The position numbers and the translations under genes are program-made. A DNA stretch of 64,000 nucleotides, from assembly GCF_001612685.1 (NCBI RefSeq), contig NZ_BDAY01000053.1, positions 24,723-88,722 of the forward strand, read 5' to 3'. The notes beneath the pieces were generated by a model that did not search any database, was not told the DNA's origin, and saw only the letters and a program-made list of their open reading frames with translations. Each line of letters opens with the position of its first letter. Position 1 is the first letter of the stretch. Shown here piece by piece: positions 31,985 through 42,065 of the stretch. This stretch comes from Nocardia altamirensis NBRC 108246 (GTDB taxonomy: Bacteria > Actinomycetota > Actinomycetes > Mycobacteriales > Mycobacteriaceae).

Positions 31985-32536
31985 TCAGTCGACGAGGTAG
32001 CGCAGCATCAGCGCGGTGTCGAACTGCCGCGTCTCGGCCAATCGGAGCCGGATGCGCTTGTCCAGCAACGGAAAGAACGGTGTGCCGCCGCCGAGTGCAA
32101 CGGGCACGATGAACATCTGGTACTCGTCGATGAGCCCATGCGGTATCAGCGAGGCCGCGAGGCTCGCGCCGCCGACCTCCATGACGCCGTCACCGGCTGC
32201 CTTGAGCCTGCGGACCTCCTCGACGGCGTTCTCGCTGACCAGCGTGCTGTTCCACTTGACCTCGGTGAGCGTCCTGGAGAAGACGAACTTCGGCTTCGCG
32301 GTCCAGAGCTCGCTGAACTCGCGCTGGATCGGCGGCGCATCCTCGGACACGTGCGGCCAGTGCTCGGCCATCAATTCGTACAGGCGGCGGCCGTGCAGCG
32401 AGATCTCGATCTGGCGGTAACGGTCGTTGTGGAACTGGTGCAGTTCGTCATCCGGGTCGGTCCAGTCGATGCTGCCGTCGCGGTCGTTGATGTAGCCGTC
32501 CATGGACACACCGATGCCGTAGATAAGTTTCCTCAT
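31985..32536 (-). CDS. Dihydrofolate reductase / RibD C-terminal family protein
   Basis: 183 residues from the ATG at 32536 (an earlier frame to 32566 lacks support). The N-terminal MRKLIYGIGVSMDGYINDRDGSID is typical of the RibD-like group, followed by KPKFVFSRTL and the NADPH-binding GGASLAASLI. Members reduce pterin-like or other heterocycles; many are orphan reductases in actinomycetes. It converges on the amber tRNA, with only 11 bases between the two 3' ends, so a transcript running through the tRNA would be antisense to this gene. Confidence 0.87.
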   Translation of the reverse strand: MRKLIYGIGVSMDGYINDRDGSIDWTDPDDELHQFHNDRYRQIEISLHGRRLYELMAEHWPHVSEDAPPIQREFSELWTAKPKFVFSRTLTEVKWNSTLVSENAVEEVRRLKAAGDGVMEVGGASLAASLIPHGLIDEYQMFIVPVALGGGTPFFPLLDKRIRLRLAETRQFDTALMLRYLVD

Positions 32537-32655
32537 GACCGAGTAGACCTCCTCCGAGCTCGCCACTCATCGGTGGACGTTAGTGACCGATGCCGTGTCG
32601 CGGTGGCAGATGTGCCTTTTCGTCACGAACCCGCTGGAACCCGAGCCGATTGCTC

Positions 32656-32671
32656 TCGAACATATGTTCGA
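32656..32671. promoter_or_regulatory. Perfect SOS (LexA) box
   Basis: TCGAACATATGTTCGA is an exact palindrome that fits the actinobacterial LexA consensus TCGAAC-N4-GTTCGA (recalled). GATACAC just downstream can be a -10. The next start, 32710, is 38 bases further on, the expected distance for a LexA-repressed promoter. Confidence 0.85.
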
Positions 32672-32709
32672 TACACTGGAGATGCTGGATTCGGCGAGAG
32701 CGAGGGGCC

Positions 32710-33576
32710 ATGCGTGAGTCGTCGGCGGGGTTGCTGAAGTTGCTGGTCAACGAGGTGGCGTTGCGGCATGGGTATGGGTGTGTGGAGTCGGGGGACGAGT
32801 TCGTGTTCTCCGGGCGCGGGTCTTTTCGCGTGGTGGTGCCGTGTACGCGGTTGGAGCGTCGAGTGGCGCGGGCGCCGCGGCAACTGTGGGCGACGATCGT
32901 CGGGGACCGGCTGGACATGCAGATCGCGGATCTGGTTGCCGATCACTTCGAGCTGTCGCGGCTGGCGTTCGTGCGGCCCCTGCTGCGGACGCGGCTCTGC
33001 TCGGCGCGCACCAGCGGGCTGATCAATGATGTGCGCCGGTTGGTGGCGCCGGGGTTGTTGCAGCGGGTGCTTGTCGACTTCGGCGACATCATGACGCCGG
33101 TGACCTATGCCCAGGCACAGGCGTGGGGTGCCAAGGAATCCGAGCTGTTCGAGATCGCGGAGGGGAATACGCGCGCCGACGGGGGTCTCGATCTGATGGC
33201 CGCCGAGATCGATGGCATGGATGACGTGGACATCCAGATGCTCTATGGGGCTTCGGATTTCGTCACCGCGCACGTGCGCTGGCTGGACGACTATCCGGTA
33301 GTCGGGCCCTGGGGCGCGTTGCTGGTCATCCCTGGCCACACCCACCTGCTCATCCACCCGATCACCGGGCCAACCGTGTTCGCCGGAACAAGCCTGCTCG
33401 CCCAACTATTGGTCGCGGGTGAAGCCGAGGTGCGGCCGATCAGCCGCGCAATCTACTGGTGGCGCAACCGAATCACGGTGGACATCGCCGCCACCATCCA
33501 GGGTGCGGGCGAACTCATGGAGGTCGTCCCCGCCGATCACCTCGAGTCGCTGCTCGACATCATGCGGCGCGGCTGA
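32710..33576 (+). CDS. Conserved hypothetical protein, probably SOS-regulated
   Basis: 288 residues from the ATG at 32710 (GAGGGG upstream). I do not recognise the family. It is a soluble mixed alpha/beta protein without signal or membrane segments; notable blocks are RQLWATIVGDRLDMQIADLVADHF and, near the C terminus, GPWGALLVIPGHTHLLIHPI (each quoted in part), and an ending rich in hydrophobic helices. The perfect LexA box 38 bases upstream makes it a candidate DNA-damage-inducible gene. The longer frame from 32590 reads through the LexA box and is rejected. Confidence 0.78.
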   Translation: MRESSAGLLKLLVNEVALRHGYGCVESGDEFVFSGRGSFRVVVPCTRLERRVARAPRQLWATIVGDRLDMQIADLVADHFELSRLAFVRPLLRTRLCSARTSGLINDVRRLVAPGLLQRVLVDFGDIMTPVTYAQAQAWGAKESELFEIAEGNTRADGGLDLMAAEIDGMDDVDIQMLYGASDFVTAHVRWLDDYPVVGPWGALLVIPGHTHLLIHPITGPTVFAGTSLLAQLLVAGEAEVRPISRAIYWWRNRITVDIAATIQGAGELMEVVPADHLESLLDIMRRG

Positions 33577-33580
33577 AAGT

Positions 33581-33611
33581 GGTTCCCGCGCACCATGAGT
33601 GCGCGGGAACC
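33581..33611. terminator. Bidirectional terminator hairpin
   Basis: A perfect 12-bp stem (GGTTCCCGCGCA at 33581-33592 with 33600-33611) and a 7-base loop between the convergent SOS-linked gene and thiC. Confidence 0.78.
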
Positions 33612-33623
33612 GATTCTCGAAAA

Positions 33624-35264
<1,641 letters not shown>

Positions 35265-35273
35265 GGTATTTCC

Positions 35274-35357
35274 TCCCTACGCCGGCATTACCCGGTCAGG
35301 TTCATACGGTCGACGGCCCTAGCCGTCCTCTCAGCCCGCTGGTGCGAGCCCCCGTTG
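35274..35357 (-). ncRNA. TPP riboswitch (THI element) upstream of thiC
   Basis: On the - strand the conserved CTGAGAGGA segment (P3 side) is followed by the variable hairpin ACGGC/GCCGT and then by ACCTGACCGGGTAATGCCGG and CGTAGGGA, the hallmark TPP-binding core. The 3' end of the aptamer runs into the GGAGG ribosome site of thiC (ATG at 35264), so ligand binding most probably blocks initiation of translation. Confidence 0.93.
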
Positions 35358-35442
35358 GCGTGTGAAATTTTCCACGCCGACAGTACCCGTTGCCCCAGTG
35401 GGTCGCCCGATGACCGGAGGAATGTCCAAGTCCACCCGCGAT

Positions 35443-35475
35443 CAGTGGTCACCGGCTTGTAGCAGGTGACCACTG
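35443..35475. terminator. Terminator hairpin after the VOC gene
   Basis: CAGTGGTCACC at 35443-35453 pairs perfectly with 35465-35475 around an 11-base loop. It lies 27 bases past the VOC stop and upstream of the thiC riboswitch, insulating thiC from read-through. Confidence 0.7.
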
Positions 35476-35501
35476 GATCCGATGCGGAGAAGGGGGACAA
35501 C

Positions 35502-35990
35502 TCAGGCGGGGTCCGTCTTTCCGTCGTAGGCGTCGCGCATCGCCTGCAGCACGATCTTCTTCATGCCGAACATCGCCTTCATCGCGCGGTTGACGGCTTC
35601 CCGGTCGTCGCCGCTGACCAGCTCGTAGGCTTCGGTCGGCCAGATCTGCCACGGCACGCCGTATTTGTCGTTCAGCCAACCACATTCGATCTCCTTGCCA
35701 CCGTCGGCGAGCAGTGCCGACCAGAGGCGGTCGACCTCCTCCTGGTCGTCACAGTTGACCAGCAGCGACATGGCGTGGGTGTAGTTGTATTCACCGCCGC
35801 CGTTGATGGCGGTGAACTTCTGGCCGTTCAGCTCGAAGTCGACGGTGACCGCCAGGTCGGCAGGGCGGCCGCTGGCCTCGGTGTAGTGCTGGATGTCGGT
35901 GATCTTGGAGTCGGCGAACAGCGAACAGTAGAACTCGGCGGCCTCCTTGGCCTCCGTGTCGTACCAGAGGTTGGTGACGATTTTCTGCAT
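35502..35990 (-). CDS. VOC/PhnB-like glyoxalase-fold protein
   Basis: 162 residues from ATG 35990 with GGGAGGA 6 bases upstream. Two beta-alpha-beta-beta-beta units of the PhnB/3-demethylubiquinone-9 methyltransferase-like family; blocks LWYDTEAKEAAEFYCSLF and VPWQIWPTE are characteristic. Members lack a uniform activity; the metal-site residues are not convincing here, so no reaction is claimed. It is a single-gene unit ended by the hairpin at 35443-35475. Confidence 0.85.
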   Translation of the reverse strand: MQKIVTNLWYDTEAKEAAEFYCSLFADSKITDIQHYTEASGRPADLAVTVDFELNGQKFTAINGGGEYNYTHAMSLLVNCDDQEEVDRLWSALLADGGKEIECGWLNDKYGVPWQIWPTEAYELVSGDDREAVNRAMKAMFGMKKIVLQAMRDAYDGKTDPA

Positions 35991-36073
35991 GGCGGTCCTC
36001 CCTGCCGGGGTGGGTGATGTACCTATGCAGACGATGCGGGAGGCCGGAACTAATCGCAGCGGAACAGACAAGA

Positions 36074-36110
36074 CCGCCCCTCGACCGGGCCGACGTCGGT
36101 CGAGGGGCGG
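36074..36110. terminator. Terminator hairpin after the lipase gene
   Basis: CCGCCCCTCGACC at 36074-36086 pairs perfectly with 36098-36110 around an 11-base loop that can itself pair (CCGA/TCGG). It follows the - strand lipase gene end at 36124. Confidence 0.78.
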
Positions 36111-36123
36111 CTGTCCGCGGGCT

Positions 36124-37527
36124 TTACCGCTCGCGGGGTCCGATCGGGAAGCCCAATGCGCCGAAGGTGGCGTTCAGGTTGATCTCGATTTGGGTGAGCA
36201 GCGCGTTGAAGTCGGCCAGCATGGACACGACATTCTCGGTGCGGCAACCGAATTGGTCGGGTGCCTGCGGTGCCAGACGGGATTTCAGCCAGTTGAGCGT
36301 GTCGGCCATGCCGAGTGAAGGCAGGGTCAGGTGCTCACTGAGATGGTCGCGCTTGTAGCTCACGGAAGCGCCACCGGCACACCACTGTTGGGACAGTCGG
36401 TCGTTGGTCCACACCGGCACGGCTTCGTCGAAGACGCCTTGGTAGAGGAAGATCGGCGCGGTGGGGATGTTGCGGCCGAGCACCGTCGATTCGAAGGCCT
36501 CCTTGATCTCGGGCACCTGCAGGAAGTCCGGGATCGGGATGGTCAGCATGCGGCCGTAGTCGATGAACATCTGGCTGAGTGCGTTGCGCGGCAGGCACTG
36601 CTGGTTGGTCCGGTCCATCAGCGCTTTGCCCTCGGCGGTCAGGTATCGGTCGCTCGCCTCCTTGAACTTCGGGTAGGCGTTGCGCAGCGACGAGATGCCG
36701 ATGCCGATCAACGAGGAGAACATCGAGCCGTTGACGTGCAGCAGCGACACCACATCCGAGGTCGGCGCGCCGAGGGCGATGCCCTTGACGTTCAGCTCCG
36801 GCGCGTAGGTCGGCTGCATTTCGGCCGCCCAGCCCGAACCCATGCCGCCGCCGGAGTAGCCCCACATCGCGACCGGTGTGTTCGCGCCGTCGAGGCCGAG
36901 CGGTTGGAAGCGTTGGGCGGCACGGATGCCGTCGAGGGTCATGTAGCCGGGTTCCCGCGGCACGGTCAGGTGGCCGTTGAGGCCCTCGTAGTCCGGGACC
37001 GAGATCGCCCAGCCCTGGCTGATCAGTGCCGCGATGGCGATCAGCTCGCTCTGGGAGTGGATGCCTTCGAGTCCTGGCAGGCCCGAACCCTGTTGCAGCA
37101 CAAAGGATGGCGAGCAGTTGTTGCTCGCGCTGTCGTAGTAGAACTGCAGCGAAACCAAGGGGCGCGAGCGATTCGGGTCCGCGCCCGCGGGCAGGATCAC
37201 CGTGGTGACGGCGACCGTTGGTTGTTCGTTGAGATCGGTGGTGCGGTAAAGCAACTGCCAGGAGCGCACATTCAGCGGCAGCAGCGTCGCCACGGCCAGC
37301 CGTACCTCGCGGGACCGGAGAATGGTGCCCGGCTCCTGTGCGTCGAACGCTTCGGGGGGTTGGTAGAACGGGTCCTCGGTGGGGAGCGGCAGCGCCGCGG
37401 CCGGGGTCGGCGTGATCCCGCCGGCGAGCAGCACGGTGGCGACGGCGAAGGCCATGGTCACCAGAACTGCGATCGCACGTCTTCCGCGGCGCGGGCGGCC
37501 GGTCGGATCCCCTTTGATCACTGACAC
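36124..37527 (-). CDS. Secreted lipase, LIP family (PF03583-type)
   Basis: 467 residues from the GTG at 37527, which has GAGGAAGGA 7 bases upstream; longer in-frame ATGs (37545, 37587) precede that site. A signal peptide or N-terminal anchor covers about residues 15-45. The alpha/beta hydrolase core has the nucleophile elbow GYSGG, and a DEAVPVW block carrying the acidic catalytic residue; a His follows in DHLSEHLTL. The family comprises exported triglyceride/ester lipases of Nocardia and yeast. Divergent from a TetR regulator at 37625 that probably controls it. Confidence 0.88.
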   Translation of the reverse strand: MSVIKGDPTGRPRRGRRAIAVLVTMAFAVATVLLAGGITPTPAAALPLPTEDPFYQPPEAFDAQEPGTILRSREVRLAVATLLPLNVRSWQLLYRTTDLNEQPTVAVTTVILPAGADPNRSRPLVSLQFYYDSASNNCSPSFVLQQGSGLPGLEGIHSQSELIAIAALISQGWAISVPDYEGLNGHLTVPREPGYMTLDGIRAAQRFQPLGLDGANTPVAMWGYSGGGMGSGWAAEMQPTYAPELNVKGIALGAPTSDVVSLLHVNGSMFSSLIGIGISSLRNAYPKFKEASDRYLTAEGKALMDRTNQQCLPRNALSQMFIDYGRMLTIPIPDFLQVPEIKEAFESTVLGRNIPTAPIFLYQGVFDEAVPVWTNDRLSQQWCAGGASVSYKRDHLSEHLTLPSLGMADTLNWLKSRLAPQAPDQFGCRTENVVSMLADFNALLTQIEINLNATFGALGFPIGPRER

Positions 37528-37624
37528 GTGTGCGTCCTTCCTCATCAACGTGACAGCGATTACAGCATGAGAACCTGTTATCAACAAGAACTCTTTCTAC
37601 TAATCATGGAGCTATGGTCAATGG

Positions 37625-38314
37625 ATGACCCGCAGCAAATCCGCCGCGCGGCCTGCCCCGACGCCGGCACGCCGCCGGATTCGTGGACTCGACGCCGAAC
37701 AGCGCAGCGCACAGCGACGTAGCCAGCTGCTCGACGCGGCCACCGAACTGTTTGCCGAGCACAGCTATTCGGGAACATCGATCGAGCAGATCTGCCAGCG
37801 CGCCTACGTCGGAACCAAGGGGTTCTACGACCATTTCGACAGCAAGGAAGCGTGCTACCTCGCGCTGCTGGCGCAGCTCACCGCGCAGATCCAGCAACGG
37901 GTGATCGACGGCGCTGCCGCGGCGGCCGCATTGGACTGGCCCGAGCGCTCCGTGCCGGTGATCGCCGCGTTCGTGCACGCGATCGCCGACGACCCGCGCT
38001 TGGCGAAGGTGACTTTCGGTGAGGCGGGCGGCATCTCGCCGACCGTGGAGAAGATGCGCCGCAGCAACCGGCGCTGGGCGGCGGCCTTCCTCGACCGCGA
38101 GTGGTCCGGCGAGCCCGCGCCCGATGCCGGGGTCCAGCGGGCCAGGCTGGCCTCGGCGTTGGCCACGATCGGCGGCATGTTCGAGCTCGTCGCGGACTGG
38201 CTGCATCACCACGACGACGGTGGCCCGCCTGATGTCATCGAGACGCTGATCGAAGACCTGACCCACTTCATCGCCGTGGTGTATGCGGGGCGCAAAGTTG
38301 TTGCGGGGGAATAG
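37625..38314 (+). CDS. TetR family transcriptional regulator (divergent from the lipase)
   Basis: 229 residues. The helix-turn-helix near residues 45-75 (SIEQICQRAYVGTKGFYDHF then DSKEACY) follows a ~25-residue basic N terminus. The 97-base gap to the lipase start is AT-rich (about 37540-37620) and must contain both promoters. Ends in TAG, followed by a very strong hairpin. Confidence 0.9.
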   Translation: MTRSKSAARPAPTPARRRIRGLDAEQRSAQRRSQLLDAATELFAEHSYSGTSIEQICQRAYVGTKGFYDHFDSKEACYLALLAQLTAQIQQRVIDGAAAAAALDWPERSVPVIAAFVHAIADDPRLAKVTFGEAGGISPTVEKMRRSNRRWAAAFLDREWSGEPAPDAGVQRARLASALATIGGMFELVADWLHHHDDGGPPDVIETLIEDLTHFIAVVYAGRKVVAGE

Positions 38315-38322
38315 ATGTGGAT

Positions 38323-38366
38323 ACGACGCGAGTCGGACCGACCAGGATCGGTCCGACTCGCGTCGT
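38323..38366. terminator. Very strong bidirectional terminator (19-bp perfect stem)
   Basis: 38323-38341 is exactly complementary to 38348-38366, with a 6-base CCAGGA loop. It lies between the convergent TetR gene (end 38314) and fumarylacetoacetase gene (end 38384). Confidence 0.85.
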
Positions 38367-38383
38367 AGTGTGGTGCGGGCAGG

Positions 38384-39565
38384 CTAGCCGCGTGGCCGGG
38401 CGGGGCGGATGCGGCCCCTGACCTCACCGAGGCCGATGCGCTGGACGTCGGGGCCCGGCGCGGACGCGGTGATGATCACCTCGTCGCCGTCCTCGAGGAA
38501 GGTGCGCTTCTGGCCGTTCACCAGGACGGGTTCACTACCGCCCCAGGACAATTCGATGAACGATCCGCGTTGCTCCGGTTCCGGGCCCGAGATGGTGCCC
38601 GAGGCGTACAGGTCGCCGGTGCGAGTGACGGCGCCGTTCGCGGTGAGATGGGCCAGCATCTGCGCCGGTGACCAGTACATCCGGGAGAAGGGCGGGTGCG
38701 CGACCTCGGATCCGTTCCAGGAGACCGTCAGATCGATGTCGAGTCCCCACGGTTCCTTGTCGAGCAGGTAGGGCAGCGGTTCCGGCGATTGCTCCGGAGT
38801 CGGCACGCGCGCGGATTCCAGTGCGGCCAACGGGGTCACCCACGGCGACAGCGACGTCGCGAACGACTTGCCGAGGAAGGGACCGAGCGGCTGGTACTCC
38901 CAGGCCTGGATGTCGCGGGCGGACCAGTCGTTGACCAGGGCAACGCCGAAGACTCGTTCGGCGAATTCGCCGGTCTCGACGGGGCTGCCGAGTTCGGAGC
39001 CGACGCCGATCAAGAAGCCGAGCTCGGCCTCGATGTCGAGCCTACGAGACGGTCCGAAATCCGGTGTGCCCGAATCGGTTCTGCGCTGGCCGCACGGACG
39101 GATGACGTCGGTGCCCGAGACGACGACGGTGCCTGCGCGGCCGTGGTAGCCGACCGGCAGATGCCGCCAGTTCGGCAGCAGCGCTTCGCCGTCCGGCCGG
39201 AACAGCCTGCCGAGGTTCGTCGCGTGATCGATGCTGGCGTAGAAGTCGACGTAGTCGCCGATCGGCACCGGCAGGCCGAGGTGCACCGCCGACAGCGCAT
39301 GCACTGCGCTGCTGTCGATCTCGGTGTCGACCAGCGCGCGAACGCGCTCGCGCACCTCGCGCCAGCGTTGCGGGCCCTGCGCCATCAGGCCGGCCAGGCT
39401 CGGCTCGCCGAACTCCGGATCGCCAAGTGCCACTGCGAGATCGATGACCGAATCGCCGAGCCGCGTGCCGACGCGGTAGGCCTGGCCTGCGGGCGCGAAC
39501 ACGCCGTAGGGCAGATTGTCCGGACCGAACAGCGAATCGTTCGGTACCTCGATGCGTGTCTTCAC
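38384..39565 (-). CDS. fahA: Fumarylacetoacetase
   Basis: 393 residues from GTG 39565, which overlaps the hmgA stop (GTGA). FAH-fold blocks are present: DFYASIDHATNLG, NDWSARDIQAWEYQPLGPF and the metal-binding Glu in DIEAELG. It cleaves fumarylacetoacetate to fumarate and acetoacetate, the last step of tyrosine/homogentisate catabolism. Translational coupling to hmgA shows that the two form one operon; the maleylacetoacetate isomerase is not seen nearby. Confidence 0.95.
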   Translation of the reverse strand: MKTRIEVPNDSLFGPDNLPYGVFAPAGQAYRVGTRLGDSVIDLAVALGDPEFGEPSLAGLMAQGPQRWREVRERVRALVDTEIDSSAVHALSAVHLGLPVPIGDYVDFYASIDHATNLGRLFRPDGEALLPNWRHLPVGYHGRAGTVVVSGTDVIRPCGQRRTDSGTPDFGPSRRLDIEAELGFLIGVGSELGSPVETGEFAERVFGVALVNDWSARDIQAWEYQPLGPFLGKSFATSLSPWVTPLAALESARVPTPEQSPEPLPYLLDKEPWGLDIDLTVSWNGSEVAHPPFSRMYWSPAQMLAHLTANGAVTRTGDLYASGTISGPEPEQRGSFIELSWGGSEPVLVNGQKRTFLEDGDEVIITASAPGPDVQRIGLGEVRGRIRPARPRG

Positions 39566-40758
39566 TCGGGCCCCCGTCCCGACCAGGTCCACGCGTACGC
39601 CGGATCTTCGCAGGCGAGCGCCCCTTCGCCGAGCTCGAGCGGCCGGAAGGTGTCGACCATGACCGCGAGCTCGTCGAAGTACTCCAGTCCGATGCTTCGC
39701 TCATAGGCGCCGGGTTGCGGGCCGTGCGCGTAGCCGCCGGGATGCACCGACACCGAGCCCTGCGCGATGCCGGATCCCTTGCGCGCCTCGTAGTTTCCGC
39801 CGCAGTAGAACATGATCTCGTCGGAGTCGACGTTGGAGTGGTAGTACGGCACCGGGATCGACAGCGGGTGGTAGTCGACCTTGCGCGGCACGAAATTGCA
39901 CACCACGAAGTTGATCGCCTCGAAGGCCTGATGGGCAGGCGGTGGCTGGTGCAGGCGGCCGGTGATCGGCTCGAAGTCGCTGATATTGAAGGTGATCGGG
40001 TACAGACAGCCGTCCCAGCCGACCACGTCGAACGGATGCGTCGCATATACCAGCCTGGTGCCGACGATCTGCCCGCCCGGCCGGTGCTTGACCAGCACTT
40101 CGACGTCGGTTCCGGTCGCGGTCAGCGGTTCGCCTGGTCCGTGCAGGTCGCGCTCGCAGTAGGGCGCGTGCTCGAGCAGCTGCCCGAACTTGGACAGGTA
40201 GCGCTTCGGCGGCGTGATATGGCTCGACGCCTCGATCGCGTAGGCGCGCAACGGTTCCTGGCCCGTCGGCAGCCAGCGATGCGTGGTGGCGCGCGGGATG
40301 AGCACCTGATCGCCCTGTCGCGCCTCGATCGCGCCGAAGACCGTCTCGACGACCGCGGAACCGGACTCGATGTAGACCAGTTCGTCACCGATCGCGTTGC
40401 GGTACAACGGCGATGCGCCCTTGGCAACGACATAGGAGATGCGGACATCGGCGTTGCCGAGGATCAGCCTGCGCCCGGTGACCACGTCGGTGTTGGCGGG
40501 CACCTCGCCGGGGAACAGCTCGTGCAGCCGCAGATGACGATGGCGCAGTGGATGATTCGGTGTCGTGGTCTGATCGGGCAGCTCCCAGACCGTCGAGTCG
40601 ACGATCGCGGGCGGCAACCCGCGGTGGTAGAGCAGCGAGGAATCTCCGGAGAACCCCTCCTCGCCCATCAGTTCCTCGTAGTAGAGGTCGCCCTGTTCGT
40701 TGCGATGTTGTGTGTGCCGTTTCGGCGGTACCGCTCCTACCTGTCGGTAGAACGCCAT
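39562..40758 (-). CDS. hmgA: Homogentisate 1,2-dioxygenase
   Basis: 398 residues. Blocks typical of HmgA include GFSGDSSLLYHRGLPP (catalytic His nearby), YANVDSDEIMFYCGGNYE-like (YHSNVDSDE in this sequence) and SVHPGGYAHGPQPGAYE, where the His and Glu ligands of Fe(II) lie. It opens the ring of homogentisate to maleylacetoacetate. First gene of the hmgA-fahA operon. The 206 bases upstream contain its promoter and the terminator of the next gene. Confidence 0.95.
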   Translation of the reverse strand: MAFYRQVGAVPPKRHTQHRNEQGDLYYEELMGEEGFSGDSSLLYHRGLPPAIVDSTVWELPDQTTTPNHPLRHRHLRLHELFPGEVPANTDVVTGRRLILGNADVRISYVVAKGASPLYRNAIGDELVYIESGSAVVETVFGAIEARQGDQVLIPRATTHRWLPTGQEPLRAYAIEASSHITPPKRYLSKFGQLLEHAPYCERDLHGPGEPLTATGTDVEVLVKHRPGGQIVGTRLVYATHPFDVVGWDGCLYPITFNISDFEPITGRLHQPPPAHQAFEAINFVVCNFVPRKVDYHPLSIPVPYYHSNVDSDEIMFYCGGNYEARKGSGIAQGSVSVHPGGYAHGPQPGAYERSIGLEYFDELAVMVDTFRPLELGEGALACEDPAYAWTWSGRGPE

Positions 40759-40925
40759 GACCGCACCTCCTGCCTGGCTTGTGGCCTGCTTAGCTGATCG
40801 CCATCGTAGTGATGGCCGCTGACCCGTTGCGAGGAAATCCGGGCCAACCCCGCGAATTCTGCCGGGTGTTCAGGATTTTGCTCGACATATCGCCGAGAAA
40901 GCTGGACCGTAGCTGAAGATTTGTC

Positions 40926-40966
40926 GAGCAGCCGGCGCCACCCGCGATGGGTGGTCGCGGCTGCTC
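40926..40966. terminator. Terminator hairpin of the glycine-zipper gene
   Basis: GAGCAGCCG at 40926-40934 pairs with CGGCTGCTC at 40958-40966, with an inner CCACCC/GGGTGG stem. The 3' arm on the + strand overlaps the stop codon of the - strand gene (40965-40967). Confidence 0.7.
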
Positions 40967-41960
40967 AGACGAGCTGGCTGTCGTCGTGCTTGCCGTTGCC
41001 CGGCGCGTTCAGGTCTGGTTGCGGCTGCGGGTGCGGGTGCGGGCTCAGGTCGCCGCTCGGCGGCGGATCGACAGGGGGATGGCACATGGCTTGTATGCGA
41101 GCGGCGTTGCGCTCGCTGTTGCGCGCCGTGTCGTTCATGACGATTTCGGCGTTCGCGAACGCGGTTTCCAAGATATGCAGGAACCGCGCGTCGTCTGCGG
41201 TAGTGCCGCTGCGGCTGTAGGTGCTCGAGAACTTGTTGACACCGGAGATCAGCTCCCTGATGCGGGTGCGGCCCAGCTCGGCGTTGTGTTCGCCCTTGTC
41301 GACGAGATCCGACAGATCCTTGCTGCGTTTCGCGAAGTCGTCCGCCGTTTCCACCATGCTTTTCGCGATGAGCTCGTAGTTCTTGATGCCACTGTGGTGC
41401 TCGGGTACGTGTAGCTTCGCTGGTGCCGGTGCGACCGGGGGCTGTTCGCAACTGTCGGCTCTGCCGAACAACTTCCAGATCCGGCACAGGAAGGGCGGCA
41501 ACTGGTCGTAGAGCTCGTTGAGTTCGGGACCGAGGCCGGCGGGCTTCTGCAACCGTGGCATGGCGGGGCAGCTGTCGTTGCCGATGTCGATCGTCCGTCG
41601 ATCCTTCGGTGTCACCCCTCTGATGAGCTGTGCGAGTCCGGTACTGGCGCCGACGAACGTGTGCCCGGCGCCCTGCATCAGCGCGCCCTCCCCGGCCATG
41701 AGCATTTTGCCGACGCCGAACGCCGCAAGGCCACCGCCCACCGCACCGGTTCCCGCATCGATGAGGATGTCGCCGACACTCTCGTTGTTCAGAAACCCGC
41801 CGACTGCGCCGCCTACGGCGCCGCCGATCGCGGCGCCCGCGACGAGTCCGAGCGGTCCGAATGCGCCACCGATCAACCGACCGACGATCGCGCCGCCGGC
41901 GGAGGTCGCGCCGCCGATCAAGGGATTCCCGTCGGGATACTCCAGGGTGTTCTTCGCCAT
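40965..41960 (-). CDS. Glycine-zipper membrane protein with helical C-terminal domain, unknown function
   Basis: 331 residues from ATG 41960 (GGGAAGAG upstream; the longer frame to 42029 is not supported). Residues ~14-65 contain a chain of GxxxG/AxxxG repeats (GGAIVGRLIGGAFGPLGLVA, then AIGGAVGGAVGGF), as in glycine-zipper pore-forming or membrane-inserting domains; a second, weaker one lies at ~75-90. The C-terminal ~110 residues are a charged helical bundle (YELIAKSMVETADDFAKRSK), reminiscent of WXG100/DUF4226-type proteins of mycolate actinomycetes, and the tail is Pro/His-rich. No signal peptide. A secreted or membrane-active effector is possible but unproven. Confidence 0.75.
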   Translation of the reverse strand: MAKNTLEYPDGNPLIGGATSAGGAIVGRLIGGAFGPLGLVAGAAIGGAVGGAVGGFLNNESVGDILIDAGTGAVGGGLAAFGVGKMLMAGEGALMQGAGHTFVGASTGLAQLIRGVTPKDRRTIDIGNDSCPAMPRLQKPAGLGPELNELYDQLPPFLCRIWKLFGRADSCEQPPVAPAPAKLHVPEHHSGIKNYELIAKSMVETADDFAKRSKDLSDLVDKGEHNAELGRTRIRELISGVNKFSSTYSRSGTTADDARFLHILETAFANAEIVMNDTARNSERNAARIQAMCHPPVDPPPSGDLSPHPHPQPQPDLNAPGNGKHDDSQLV

Positions 41961-42065
41961 GGAACTCTTCCCGAGTCGCCGTCTTGCCTTACCTGCCAAC
42001 GGTATCCGGCACCGACGTCGACTTCCCATCGCTGGCGGGTAGGGCGAGAGTGCGCGCGGGACAGC

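Noticed and set aside
38323..38366. The 19-bp perfect hairpin as a mobile or CRISPR-like repeat
   Set aside because: It occurs once, sits between convergent genes with a 6-base loop, and is fully explained as a bidirectional terminator. No CRISPR array is present in the window.
40870..41487. 205-residue - strand frame rich in Arg/Gln/Pro
   Set aside because: It overlaps the 3' part of the glycine-zipper gene in another frame, has no ribosome site and low-complexity composition typical of a GC-rich shadow.
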